A stretch of DNA of 64,000 nt from Faecalibacterium duncaniae (GTDB taxonomy: Bacteria > Bacillota > Clostridia > Oscillospirales > Ruminococcaceae): positions 496,001 to 560,000 of the forward strand of contig NZ_CP048437.1 in NCBI RefSeq assembly GCF_010509575.1, in the 5' to 3' direction. Shown here piece after piece: positions 9,548-18,082 of this stretch. The translations under genes were made by a program, and so were the position numbers. Numbering within the stretch: position 1 is the stretch's first letter; each line of letters begins with the position of its first letter. The notes beneath the pieces were generated by a model that was given only the letters and a program-made list of their open reading frames with translations, was not told the DNA's origin and did no database searches.

Positions 9548-9784
9548 ATGAACCAGTTCTACGATCAGATGTTTAATCCGACCTATGTGAATCAGAGCTT
9601 TTATCAATCGATTCCATCGCAGACGATGTGGCAGTATCAGCAAGACCAAAATGCAGAGGTTCAAAAGGCTGTAAAAGCAATATATGATCTGTGTGAAGCT
9701 GTGAATAAATTGGATGCGGAACATCAGCAACAGGCATTTTGCGTGTGCTTGGGAATAATTGCGGCAGAATTGGGATGGGCATAA
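9548..9784 (+). CDS. small hypothetical protein in restriction island
   Basis: Encodes 78 residues; GAAAGGAG lies eleven bases before ATG 9548. The N-terminal third is rich in Gln, Tyr, Phe and Asn, the rest forms a predicted helix (Val-Gln-Lys-Ala-Val-Lys-Ala-Ile-Tyr-Asp-Leu) and a small hydrophobic end. No family recognised. It is 24 bp upstream of the DUF4062 gene, so co-expression is likely. Confidence 0.65.
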   Translation: MNQFYDQMFNPTYVNQSFYQSIPSQTMWQYQQDQNAEVQKAVKAIYDLCEAVNKLDAEHQQQAFCVCLGIIAAELGWA

Positions 9785-9808
9785 AATTATCAGGAATGGA
9801 GTAAAAAG

Positions 9809-10819
9809 ATGATTACCACTGATAAAAGATATCAGGTTTTTGTTAGTTCGACTTATGATGACCTACAAGATGAGCGCAAAGAAGTGATGCAAGCTCTTTT
9901 GGAACTTGATTGTATTCCAGCAGGTATGGAACTCTTCCCGGCATCCAGCGAAGACCAATGGTCTCTTATTAAGCGCGTCATTGATGATTGTGATTACTAT
10001 ATTTTAATTATCGGTGGTCGGTATGGAAGTGTTGGCCCTGATGGGATTAGCTATACTCAAATGGAATTTGAATATGCTCTTAAAACAGGGAAGCCCATCA
10101 TTTCATTTGTACATAAAAATCCAGCATCCATACCAACTGGAAAAAGTGAGCAGACTGACGAGGGAAAAAAGAAACTAGAAGAATTTAAAAAACTTGCAGA
10201 AAAGAAATTGGTCAAGTTCTGGGAAACGCCGGCAGAACTTGGTTCTGTTGTGTCTCGAAGCATGGTAAAACTAATGAAAAATTTCCCAGCAGAAGGATGG
10301 GTAAAAGCAGGCAGTGCAGTTGACGAAAAATCCGTAAAAGAGATTGCACGGCTTCAAAAAGAAAACGAGGCCTTGAGAAAGAAAATAGAAAAAATCAGTG
10401 TGGAAGCCCCGGAAGGGACAGCAATGCTTAAACAGGGCGATGATTTGGTAACGCTAGGATTTGATTATAGCGCTAGAACGTACAGAGGTAGCTACATAGA
10501 TATTGTGGGAGAAATAGATGTAACATGGAATGAGTTATTTGCAGAGGTTTCTCCGATTTTAATAAATGAAGCAAGCGAATCTGATATGCGAGGCGTTTTT
10601 GAGAATTTGGCAAGAAAAAAGCCTAATAATGTTACTTCAGAATATTCAGATGTTTCGGTGGATAATATAACTGATTCTTCTTTTGGGATGATTTGCGTTC
10701 AATTTAAAGCTCTAGGATATATCCAGCTAAGTGAGAAAAAGCACTCTGATCAGACGTATTGGTCTCTTACAAAATATGGTGAATTTGTCATGACACAGCT
10801 GGTTGCACAAAGAAGATAA
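9809..10819 (+). CDS. DUF4062 domain protein
   Basis: Encodes 336 residues. The N-terminus (Gln-Val-Phe-Val-Ser-Ser-Thr-Tyr-Asp-Asp-Leu-Gln-Asp-Glu-Arg, about residues 8-22) is the hallmark of DUF4062, a TIR/STIR-related fold found in signalling and defence proteins; it continues with Ile-Pro-Ala-Gly-Met-Glu-Leu-Phe-Pro-Ala and Gly-Gly-Arg-Tyr-Gly-Ser. A short coiled coil (about 172-197) leads to an unassigned C-terminal domain that could be a sensor. It is embedded between hsdS and hsdR, which suggests an antiphage role; that is inference. Confidence 0.85.
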   Translation: MITTDKRYQVFVSSTYDDLQDERKEVMQALLELDCIPAGMELFPASSEDQWSLIKRVIDDCDYYILIIGGRYGSVGPDGISYTQMEFEYALKTGKPIISFVHKNPASIPTGKSEQTDEGKKKLEEFKKLAEKKLVKFWETPAELGSVVSRSMVKLMKNFPAEGWVKAGSAVDEKSVKEIARLQKENEALRKKIEKISVEAPEGTAMLKQGDDLVTLGFDYSARTYRGSYIDIVGEIDVTWNELFAEVSPILINEASESDMRGVFENLARKKPNNVTSEYSDVSVDNITDSSFGMICVQFKALGYIQLSEKKHSDQTYWSLTKYGEFVMTQLVAQRR

Positions 10820-10842
10820 ATTAATCGAAAGGAGCCCTCCTT

Positions 10843-13800
10843 ATGTCCAACTTCTCCTATCTCTCCACCCATCCCGAATACTCCCTCTTCGCCAATTCTG
10901 CCATCGAGGCCGAGAAAGTGTTCTCCACCTCCCCGGCGATGTGCGCGGTGGGGTGCCGGAAGGCGTTGGAGCTGGCGGTGAAGTGGGTGTATGCGGCAGA
11001 TAAAACCATCACGATGCCCTACAAGGACAACCTGCAATCCCTGCTGCACGAGCCGAGCTTCCGGTTCGCGGTGGACCGGGATGTGTGGAGCGTGCTGCCC
11101 AGCATCGTGAAGGCGGGCAATCTGGCGGTACATACGGGGCATAGTGTGTCGGCGGCGGATGCAGTGTTCAGCCTGCGGGGGCTGTTCGACTTCATCCAGT
11201 GGGTGGATTACTGCTACGGCACGGACTATGTGGAGCGCTCCTTTGACGAAACAGCCATCCCCGGCGAAAAGGTAACGCTGGACGAAAAGAAGATCCGGGA
11301 ACAGGAAAGCCTGCTGACCCAGAAGGATGCCGAGCTGGAAGCCCTGCGCAAGCAGGTGGAGAGCCTTTCGGCGGCGTACACAGCCAGCAAACAGCAGAAC
11401 CAGCAGAGCCGCAGTTTTACCGCCGCCGACCTGACCGAGGCCGAGACGCGGCAGAAGATCATCGACATCGACCTCAAGGCCATGGGCTGGAAATTCACCG
11501 GGCCGGATGCCGATGTGCGCACCGAGTACGAAGTGGACAACATGAACGGCGCGCTGGGGCAGAAGGGCTATGCGGACTATGTGCTGATGGGCAAAGACGG
11601 CTTGCCGCTGGCGGTCATTGAAGCCAAGCGCAGCACCAAAGACCCCAACATCGGGCGCAAGCAGGCTCAGCTTTATGCAGACTGTCTGGAGCAGAAATTC
11701 GGCCGCCGTCCGATGCTGTTTACCACCAACGGCTACACCACCTATTTCTGGGATGAGCAGAGCGGCCCGCAGCGTGCTGTAAGCGGGGTGTTCTGCAAGG
11801 ACGATTTACAGAAACTGATGAACCGCCGCACCGAGAAAAAGCCGCTGGACACCATTGAAATTGACGACAAAATCACCGACCGTTACTACCAGAAAAATGC
11901 CATCCGGGCTGTCTGCGCCCACATCGCGCAGGGCTTCCGGCGCAATCTGCTGGTCATGGCTACTGGCACGGGCAAGACCCGCACCGCATCCAGCCTGACC
12001 GATGTGCTGAGCCGGGGCGGTCATGTGACCAATGTGCTTTTTCTAGCCGACCGCACCGCGCTGGTCAAGCAGGCAAAGGACGACTTCAAAAAGTATCTGC
12101 CCGACCAGTCGCTGTGCAACCTATGCTCCTCTAAGGACGATAAGGCCGCGCGCATCGTGCTTTCCACCTATCCCACCATGCTCAACGCCATTGACAACGC
12201 CAAGACCAAGGACGGCGTGCCGCTGTTTTCGCCCGCCCACTTTGACCTTATCATCGTGGACGAGAGCCACCGCAGCATTTTCAAGAAATACCGCGCCATT
12301 TTTGATTATTTCGATGCGATTCTGGTGGGTCTGACCGCCACCCCGAAAACCGATGTAGACCGCAACACCTACGACTTTTTCGAGATGGAACACGGCATCC
12401 CCACCTACGCCTACGATTACGATACGGCGGTCTACACCGACCATGTGCTGGTGCCTTACTACAACTACGAGGTCAAGACGAAATTCACAGAAGAGGGCAT
12501 CCACTACGACCAGCTTTCACCGGAGGATAAGGCCCGCTACGAGGACGATTTTGCCGAGGACGACACCCTGCCCACCTTTATCCCATCCGAAAAGCTGAAC
12601 AAGTTCATCTTCAACGCCAACACCGTGGACACGGTGCTGCAAGATCTGATGGAACGGGGCATCCAGACGGCAGGCGGCGACCGCATCGGCAAGACCATCA
12701 TCTTTGCCCAGAACAAGCGCCACGCGGAGTTTATCCGGGAACGCTTTGGCAAGCTCTACCCGCAGCTGGAGACCCAGTACCCGGGATTCATCCAGCGGGT
12801 GGTCTGCGATGATGCCTATGCGCAGTCCATCATTGACGACTTCAAACAGCCAGACAAGCCGCCGTTTATTGCGGTCTCGGTGGATATGATGGACACGGGC
12901 ATCGATGTGCCGGAGTGCGTGAATCTGGTGCTCTTCAAAAAAGTACGCAGCAAAACGAAGTTCTGGCAGATGATCGGCCATGGTACACGGCTCTGCCCGT
13001 CCCTTGCCTGCGTGGATGCCATCGACGGCGAATATACGGGCAAACGGCGTTTTCTGATTTTCGACTACTGCGGCAACTTTGAATTTTTCCGTCAGAAACC
13101 CAACGGTTACGAGAGCGCGGACACCAAAAGCCTGTCCGAGAGCATTTTCTGCAAGCAGGTACGGATTGCCGCCGCGCTGCAGGATGGAGCCTATGCGGAC
13201 GAAAAATACCAGAACTGGCGTAAAATTTTAACAGAAACCTGCCGTGCCGAAGTGGGAGCGCTGAACCCGGAACTGGTATCCGTGCGGCTGCACCGACAGG
13301 CCGTGGAACACTATCAAAAGCCGGGAGCCTTTGTCAGCCTGACCGAAACGGACAAGGGTACTCTGATGAAAGAGGTGGCACCGCTCATCTCGCTGGACGA
13401 CAAAGATGAAGCCGCCAAGCGGTTCGATAACTTTGTGTATGGCTTGCTGCTCTGTGAACTGGAAGGTCTGCCGGGGCTGGGCCGCGCCCAGAAACAGCTG
13501 CGCAATACAGCGGCAATGCTGGAAGGGAAGGCTACCATCCCGCAGGTGCAGGCAAAGCTGTCCCTCATTCGGGAGGTGCAGACAGACGAATTTTTGACCT
13601 CGCACGATCTGCTCCGCTTTGAGGAAATGCGGCAGGAACTGCGGGAGCTTATCAAGTTTCTGGTGGACGGTGTAGAAGGGCAAAAGCCTGTCTACACGGC
13701 CCTTGCCGACCCGGTACTGGAACAGACTGAGGGCAAAACGCTGGATCCCGGCTACGATTTTGGCGAGTACCGGGAACGTGTGAACCGCTACATCATGGAG

Positions 13801-14229
13801 CACCGCAGCGATACGCTGGCCATCCACAAGCTGACCCAGAACATTCCGCTTTCCCGGGGTGACTATACCGAGCTGGAACATATCTTCACCTGTGAGCTGG
13901 GCAGCAAAGAGGACTATGCACGGGAGTTTCGGGATACACCCTTTGGTCTGCTGGTGCGTAAAGTGGCAAAGCTGGACCACGATGCTGCCATGCAGGCATT
14001 TTCCAAATTTATCAATGACGAATCGCTGAATGCAAAGCAGATCGCGTTTGTTCGGAAGGTCATTCATTACATTGAGCAGAACGGTTATGTGGAAAGCAAA
14101 GCGGTTCTGATGAAACCACCCTTTGACCAGCCCATTCTGTTTACCCGCCTGTTTGATGGCAAAACAGGCAGTGAACTGATGGATACGATCAATTCGGTGA
14201 AAGAGAATGCCACCCATGTGACCGCATAA
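10843..14229 (+). CDS. hsdR: type I restriction enzyme subunit HsdR
   Basis: Encodes 1128 residues; GAAAGGAG precedes ATG 10843. It translocates DNA and cleaves unmethylated DNA. Order: DUF4145-like N-terminal domain (1-130), coiled coil, PD-(D/E)xK nuclease (Asp in Tyr-Ala-Asp-Tyr near 244, Glu260-Ala-Lys), then superfamily 2 helicase: Walker A Ala-Thr-Gly-Thr-Gly-Lys-Thr (373-379), Asp-Glu-Ser-His (473-476), Leu-Thr-Ala-Thr-Pro and the motif VI region Gln-Met-Ile-Gly-His-Gly-Thr-Arg. A C-terminal helical domain completes it. All key residues are present, so the system looks intact. Confidence 0.95.
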   Translation: MSNFSYLSTHPEYSLFANSAIEAEKVFSTSPAMCAVGCRKALELAVKWVYAADKTITMPYKDNLQSLLHEPSFRFAVDRDVWSVLPSIVKAGNLAVHTGHSVSAADAVFSLRGLFDFIQWVDYCYGTDYVERSFDETAIPGEKVTLDEKKIREQESLLTQKDAELEALRKQVESLSAAYTASKQQNQQSRSFTAADLTEAETRQKIIDIDLKAMGWKFTGPDADVRTEYEVDNMNGALGQKGYADYVLMGKDGLPLAVIEAKRSTKDPNIGRKQAQLYADCLEQKFGRRPMLFTTNGYTTYFWDEQSGPQRAVSGVFCKDDLQKLMNRRTEKKPLDTIEIDDKITDRYYQKNAIRAVCAHIAQGFRRNLLVMATGTGKTRTASSLTDVLSRGGHVTNVLFLADRTALVKQAKDDFKKYLPDQSLCNLCSSKDDKAARIVLSTYPTMLNAIDNAKTKDGVPLFSPAHFDLIIVDESHRSIFKKYRAIFDYFDAILVGLTATPKTDVDRNTYDFFEMEHGIPTYAYDYDTAVYTDHVLVPYYNYEVKTKFTEEGIHYDQLSPEDKARYEDDFAEDDTLPTFIPSEKLNKFIFNANTVDTVLQDLMERGIQTAGGDRIGKTIIFAQNKRHAEFIRERFGKLYPQLETQYPGFIQRVVCDDAYAQSIIDDFKQPDKPPFIAVSVDMMDTGIDVPECVNLVLFKKVRSKTKFWQMIGHGTRLCPSLACVDAIDGEYTGKRRFLIFDYCGNFEFFRQKPNGYESADTKSLSESIFCKQVRIAAALQDGAYADEKYQNWRKILTETCRAEVGALNPELVSVRLHRQAVEHYQKPGAFVSLTETDKGTLMKEVAPLISLDDKDEAAKRFDNFVYGLLLCELEGLPGLGRAQKQLRNTAAMLEGKATIPQVQAKLSLIREVQTDEFLTSHDLLRFEEMRQELRELIKFLVDGVEGQKPVYTALADPVLEQTEGKTLDPGYDFGEYRERVNRYIMEHRSDTLAIHKLTQNIPLSRGDYTELEHIFTCELGSKEDYAREFRDTPFGLLVRKVAKLDHDAAMQAFSKFINDESLNAKQIAFVRKVIHYIEQNGYVESKAVLMKPPFDQPILFTRLFDGKTGSELMDTINSVKENATHVTA

Positions 14230-14260
14230 AGTGGTAGAATGTACTGATAAAAACGGTATA

Positions 14261-14530
14261 ATGGACAAGGAGCGGATAGACGGTTTCCGCAGCGCCTTTG
14301 CGCCGGGAGAAACTTTATTCTGGCAGGTCCCTGCTGCGGCAAGGGAGAGAATGGCGTTTTACAGTGAGAACCTTCCCCGCCTTTTTTCTGAAAAAATCAC
14401 GGCGGTATTTGCGGTGTCCGACCACTATGCGCTGGAATTTATGCGATTTTTGCAGGGACAGGGCATCCGCGTCCCGGAGGAGCTGGTGGAACGGGAAAGC
14501 ACAAGGAGGCTGCCATGTCAGACTTTATGA
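14261..14530 (+). pseudogene. LacI-type regulator sensor-domain fragment
   Basis: About 90 codons resemble the sugar-binding domain of LacI-family repressors: Ala-Val-Phe-Ala-Val-Ser-Asp-His-Tyr-Ala followed by Gln-Gly-Ile-Arg-Val-Pro-Glu-Glu-Leu. The DNA-binding half is absent and the reading frame is lost right after the Val-Pro-Glu motif. A short remnant left of a chromosomal or island regulator. Confidence 0.6.
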
Positions 14531-14580
14531 GGACCCTTTGCAAAATCGCCATTCCGGTCTGCCTTCAAAAGGAAGCGGAA

Positions 14581-14625
14581 CGCCCGCTCACCGTGGAGAT
14601 TTGGACACGGTGGGCGGGCGTTTTA
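14581..14625. terminator. bidirectional terminator between hsdR side and lipoprotein gene
   Basis: CGCCCGCTCACCGTG pairs with CACGGTGGGCGGGCG, followed by TTTT. It lies between two convergent genes. Confidence 0.7.
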
Positions 14626-14628
14626 TGT

Positions 14629-16731
14629 TTATTTTCCGAGTACAACGGAGAGCCTGATCTCCTTTTCCGTCTCGCTCAGGTCAAGAGCGCCGCCATCGGC
14701 GACGGTCACGTGCAGCTCATAGAGCGTACCGGCGGTAAGTTCCGTTACAGCCTCGCCGTCCTCGTCTGTGATCGACCACAGTGCAGGATCGACCTTTGCT
14801 AGCTTGCCGTCCACGCCATAGGCGTAGAGGGTCAGACCGGAGGTGCTGCCGGACAGGTTATTCATGCGGAAAGCTACCGTGGTGTTGGGATGTACGTTGC
14901 GGACGGTCACAGTGTTGCGCCAGCTTGCAACGGTGCCTTCGCCGCCGTCCTGCGCAAACTGTTCCTGCGAGAGGACATTTCTTGCTGCCTGATCAAGATC
15001 GACCTTGCGGTAGGGCATTTCGGGCAGATAAACGAAACGGTCCTGCAAACGAAGCAGTTCCAGATAGCCTGTCGGGCAGTAGAGCGCATTGCCGCTGTTG
15101 CCGGCATACATTCCAATGGCCATGTTGTTATAGCCGTACTTGTTGGAAACATCCATCGTGAAAACGGTCTCGCCAGTTTCAAAATCCAGAATGATGTACT
15201 GCCACATCCCGGTGGTCACATCCTGCACATAGCCGTAGATATAGCCCGTTGCGGTGGAAAGCTTCAGGATGGAAGTGTCGCTCAGGTCGTTCCGGCTCCA
15301 GATGCTCTTCATCTCGTAGCCGTTTGCGGTCTTTACGGTGTCCATGCGCTCGATGCCGGGGGCGATCATAACATTGCCCTTCATGAGCCAGTTCTGGTCG
15401 TAAATATTAGCGTAGCTCTGGATGGAGGAGTCGTTGTTGGGATCCGCCAGACCTGCATTGCCCGCGCCAAACCAGTTGCAGACGATGGTGCTGACGGTGC
15501 CATTGCCGTCGTCATAGACGATGGCAGAGTTCTCAACGGCTACCTGATAGCCCTCGGGCAGGTCATCCAGCACCGGGGCGCTTGCCACGACCTCGCCGGT
15601 CTTCATATCGAGCGCAAGAAGGTTTACGATATCCTGATTGTCGGTGAACAGCACAAGGTTCGGTGTCAGTGTGGGAGAGCAGCCGCCGCCCCATGCAAGA
15701 CCGCCGCCAGTGGTCTTATCGCCTTCGCCGCTCACCTTTGCACCCGCGCTCTCATAGGGCGTGCACCACACAACGTCTACGCCTTCTTCTGCACGCAGAA
15801 GATAGCAGTTCTGGTTGGTGAGGATCACCGCACCGTCCTTGGAGGCGGCGATGCCGTTCTCGGCACCCTCGCCGGGGGTCAGCTCGTAGACAAAGACAGC
15901 CTTTGAAAGGTCTGTCTGCTCGCCATTCAGGATCGCATCAATGGCAGAACGGGCAATATAGCCGATGACGCCCTGCTGCTGGCGCTGCGGATAAATGCGG
16001 AAGCCGCCCGTTGCAAACCAGAGGTTTCCGTCGTAGTCAAAGACCACGGACAAAAGATTCTGCGTCAGCTCTTTTCCAAGCGCGGCTTCGGCGGCAGCCT
16101 TGATATCAATGTCCAGTACCTTCTCAAATTCGGGCAGCACATTGCCGTTTTCATCTGTTGCACGGAGCATCAGCACATGGTTGTTGCTCGTGGGGCAGAC
16201 GATGCGGTTTTCCGAGTCAAGGAACGTGTAGGAGCTCTGGATAACGTAACCGCCGCCGTCATGCTTCTTTGGCGAGAAATAGCCGAGCGTTTTTGTTTCT
16301 TCGGCGTTCAGGTTGCGGATGGCGATGCCGCCCAGCAGCGGCACAACGGCATGGCCGTAGCTGTCAAAATAGATAGCGGGAGAAGCATTTGCATTCGTTG
16401 TCTCATAGGAAACGTTGATCTCAGGATAGATCGCAAGCGGCAGGATCTCATCCGTTGAATCTGTGTTGTAGCCGTCGTGATGAATGTTTGCATCGCTCTT
16501 GGCCATGTAGGGGTTTTCCTCCACCTGCTTGGGGTTCAAGGCCTTCACAGGCAGTGCCGCAGAGGTCGTCTCCGCAGCAGAGGGCTGCACCACGGCGGAC
16601 GGTGCAGAGGGCTGAGAAGCGGCAGCACTGTCTGCCGGCGTCTGTGTTCCGCCGCAGGCGGCCATGGAAAGGCACAATGCTGCGGTCAGCGACAAGCTCA
16701 ACGCAGAGTGGATGATCTTTCTCTTTTTCAT
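14629..16731 (-). CDS. secreted lipoprotein, predicted beta-propeller
   Basis: Encodes 700 residues. The N-terminus has a lipoprotein signal (Lys-Lys-Arg-Lys, hydrophobic core, then Leu-Ser-Met-Ala-Ala-Cys), with lipidation at Cys26, and a Ser/Ala/Pro-rich linker to about residue 65. The body has repeated beta-strand blades with Asp-Gly-Asn-Leu-Trp-Phe-Ala and Asn-Gly-Ile-Ala-Ala-Ser-Lys-Asp-Gly motifs, as in arylsulfotransferase or PQQ-like propellers. The C-terminal ~80 residues look like an immunoglobulin-type domain. No catalytic His of true arylsulfotransferases could be assigned. It overlaps the upstream degenerate receiver gene by four bases. Confidence 0.75.
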   Translation of the reverse strand: MKKRKIIHSALSLSLTAALCLSMAACGGTQTPADSAAASQPSAPSAVVQPSAAETTSAALPVKALNPKQVEENPYMAKSDANIHHDGYNTDSTDEILPLAIYPEINVSYETTNANASPAIYFDSYGHAVVPLLGGIAIRNLNAEETKTLGYFSPKKHDGGGYVIQSSYTFLDSENRIVCPTSNNHVLMLRATDENGNVLPEFEKVLDIDIKAAAEAALGKELTQNLLSVVFDYDGNLWFATGGFRIYPQRQQQGVIGYIARSAIDAILNGEQTDLSKAVFVYELTPGEGAENGIAASKDGAVILTNQNCYLLRAEEGVDVVWCTPYESAGAKVSGEGDKTTGGGLAWGGGCSPTLTPNLVLFTDNQDIVNLLALDMKTGEVVASAPVLDDLPEGYQVAVENSAIVYDDGNGTVSTIVCNWFGAGNAGLADPNNDSSIQSYANIYDQNWLMKGNVMIAPGIERMDTVKTANGYEMKSIWSRNDLSDTSILKLSTATGYIYGYVQDVTTGMWQYIILDFETGETVFTMDVSNKYGYNNMAIGMYAGNSGNALYCPTGYLELLRLQDRFVYLPEMPYRKVDLDQAARNVLSQEQFAQDGGEGTVASWRNTVTVRNVHPNTTVAFRMNNLSGSTSGLTLYAYGVDGKLAKVDPALWSITDEDGEAVTELTAGTLYELHVTVADGGALDLSETEKEIRLSVVLGK

Positions 16732-17150
16732 AAGTCGTTCTCCTTGTTGTGTTCGTTGCGGTCAGGTCGGCGCTGCTCTGCCGGATTTTTTTGATCCAGC
16801 CAGATGCAAAAACCCTGCCGCAAAGCGGCTTCGGTCACTGGCTCCAGCAGAAAGTAGTCTGCACGCAGCCGGAAGGCATGGAGCGAAAAATTCAGATCGC
16901 TGCACCAGATAACGCGTGTTTGGGGACAAAGCGCGCGCAGATGCTCTACTGCATTCAATCCATCCACCCCCGGCAGGGCGATCACGGCATTTGTCAGCGG
17001 ATCGCAGCGTGCGGCTTCAAAAAAGCTTTCCTGATCGTGGTAACAGTCCATTTGGGGAAATAAACAATGCTCGGCGCAGAACTGCAAGATCTGCTCTGCC
17101 CAAAAAGCTTCCTGCGCCCTGCTGTTTGTCAGCACGGCGATTCGATACAC
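16728..17150 (-). CDS. degenerate response-regulator receiver protein
   Basis: Encodes 140 residues with the alternating pattern of a CheY-like receiver (Arg-Ile-Ala-Val-Leu-Thr, Asn-Ala-Val-Ile-Ala-Leu-Pro-Gly-Val-Asp-Gly-Leu-Asn-Ala). At the position of the phosphoacceptor Asp there is Ala-Leu-Pro, and the conserved Lys near the end is replaced (Leu-Leu-Glu-Pro-Val). It has no output domain. It probably cannot be phosphorylated and may act by binding a partner. Start and stop overlap the lipoprotein gene by ATGA, so the pair is translationally coupled. Confidence 0.75.
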   Translation of the reverse strand: MYRIAVLTNSRAQEAFWAEQILQFCAEHCLFPQMDCYHDQESFFEAARCDPLTNAVIALPGVDGLNAVEHLRALCPQTRVIWCSDLNFSLHAFRLRADYFLLEPVTEAALRQGFCIWLDQKNPAEQRRPDRNEHNKENDL

Positions 17151-17194
17151 AGCGACCCTCCTTCCTTCTGCCGTTGTTGAGGTTCTCTGTCTCT

Positions 17195-17222
17195 AGTATA
17201 CGGGCGGATACGGCTGTTTCAA
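17195..17222 (-). promoter_or_regulatory. promoter of receiver-lipoprotein operon
   Basis: On the minus strand TTGAAA (17222-17217) and TATACT (17200-17195), spacer 16 bp, 45 bp upstream of the start at 17150. Confidence 0.65.
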
Positions 17223-17230
17223 GCTGTTTG

Positions 17231-17270
17231 GCACGAAAGCCCCTTTTCCGTCACGAAATCCCGTTTTCTG
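17231..17270. promoter_or_regulatory. direct repeats, candidate LytTR operator
   Basis: Two 20-bp direct repeats of pattern CACGAAA(G/T)CCC(C/G)TTTTC start at 17232 and 17252, between the divergent receiver-lipoprotein operon and the LytTR regulator gene and immediately upstream of the minus-strand -35. Paired direct repeats with about two-turn spacing are typical of LytTR binding sites. Binding is inferred. Confidence 0.5.
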
Positions 17271-17359
17271 CTGCGACAGAACCGGGCAACTGTGCTATAA
17301 TCAGGATGAAAGAGTTTATAAAGGAGGTTGGAAGCTGTAAAACGGCTTCCTGATACAGC

Positions 17360-18082
17360 ATGAGGATCGCAATCGTCGATGACCTTGATACCGAGCGCAC
17401 ACTGCTGAAGGAGCGCTTGGTGCGGCAGCTGAGTCAGCGCGGCGCAGATGCAGAAATTTTAGAGTTTGACAGCGGGGAAGCCTTTCTGGCGGCAGAAAAA
17501 GAGCAGCGCTTTACCGCCGCATTTCTGGATATTTACATGAATGGTTTAAGCGGCATGGACGCGGCAAAGGAACTTCGGAAAACAGACGCAGACTGTCTTC
17601 TGGTTTTTACCACCACCTCGACAGACCATGCACTCGAGGGGTTTCAGGTACGGGCATTTCATTATTTGGTCAAGCCCTTTTCAGAGGCCGAGTTGTCCGG
17701 TCTGTTGGATGAAATGCTCGCAAAACTCCCCCGCCCGGAGCCGGTTTTGACGGTGAAGGTGGATGGCAGCGACATCCATTTGCGCTATCGTGATATCATA
17801 TCCGCCGAGCATTTCGCCCACATCATCAATATCCGCACCACTGCCGGCAAAACGCTTGCCATGCGCCAGAGTTTCAAGGCGTTCACAGAGCCGCTCAAAA
17901 AGGACCCGCGCTTTTTTGTTTGTGGCCGCGGTACGATCATCAATATGGAGAATGCTGCCGATTTTCAGGCTGCCGCCTTCTGTATGACGGACGGCAGCCG
18001 CGTCTATGTCAGTCAGGAGCTTTTGAAAGCCGCCCGACAGGCGTTTATGGAATTTCTGCTGCAAAGGGGGCGTGTGGGTTGA
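17360..18082 (+). CDS. LytTR-family response regulator
   Basis: Encodes 240 residues. Residues 1-120 are a receiver with phosphoacceptor Asp57 (Phe-Leu-Asp-Ile-Tyr-Met-Asn-Gly) and Lys in Leu-Val-Lys-Pro-Phe; residues 135-235 are a LytTR DNA-binding domain (Phe-Phe-Val-Cys-Gly-Arg-Gly-Thr-Ile-Ile-Asn). TATAAT at 17296-17301 is the likely -10. The AGGAGG lies 32 bases before ATG 17360, with a GGAAGC...GCTTCC hairpin between. The gene is followed directly by the kinase gene. Confidence 0.9.
   Translation: MRIAIVDDLDTERTLLKERLVRQLSQRGADAEILEFDSGEAFLAAEKEQRFTAAFLDIYMNGLSGMDAAKELRKTDADCLLVFTTTSTDHALEGFQVRAFHYLVKPFSEAELSGLLDEMLAKLPRPEPVLTVKVDGSDIHLRYRDIISAEHFAHIINIRTTAGKTLAMRQSFKAFTEPLKKDPRFFVCGRGTIINMENAADFQAAAFCMTDGSRVYVSQELLKAARQAFMEFLLQRGRVG

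Noticed and set aside
14629..16731. Naming the lipoprotein a true arylsulfotransferase
   Set aside because: Propeller-like repeats are visible but the catalytic His context of that family could not be identified.
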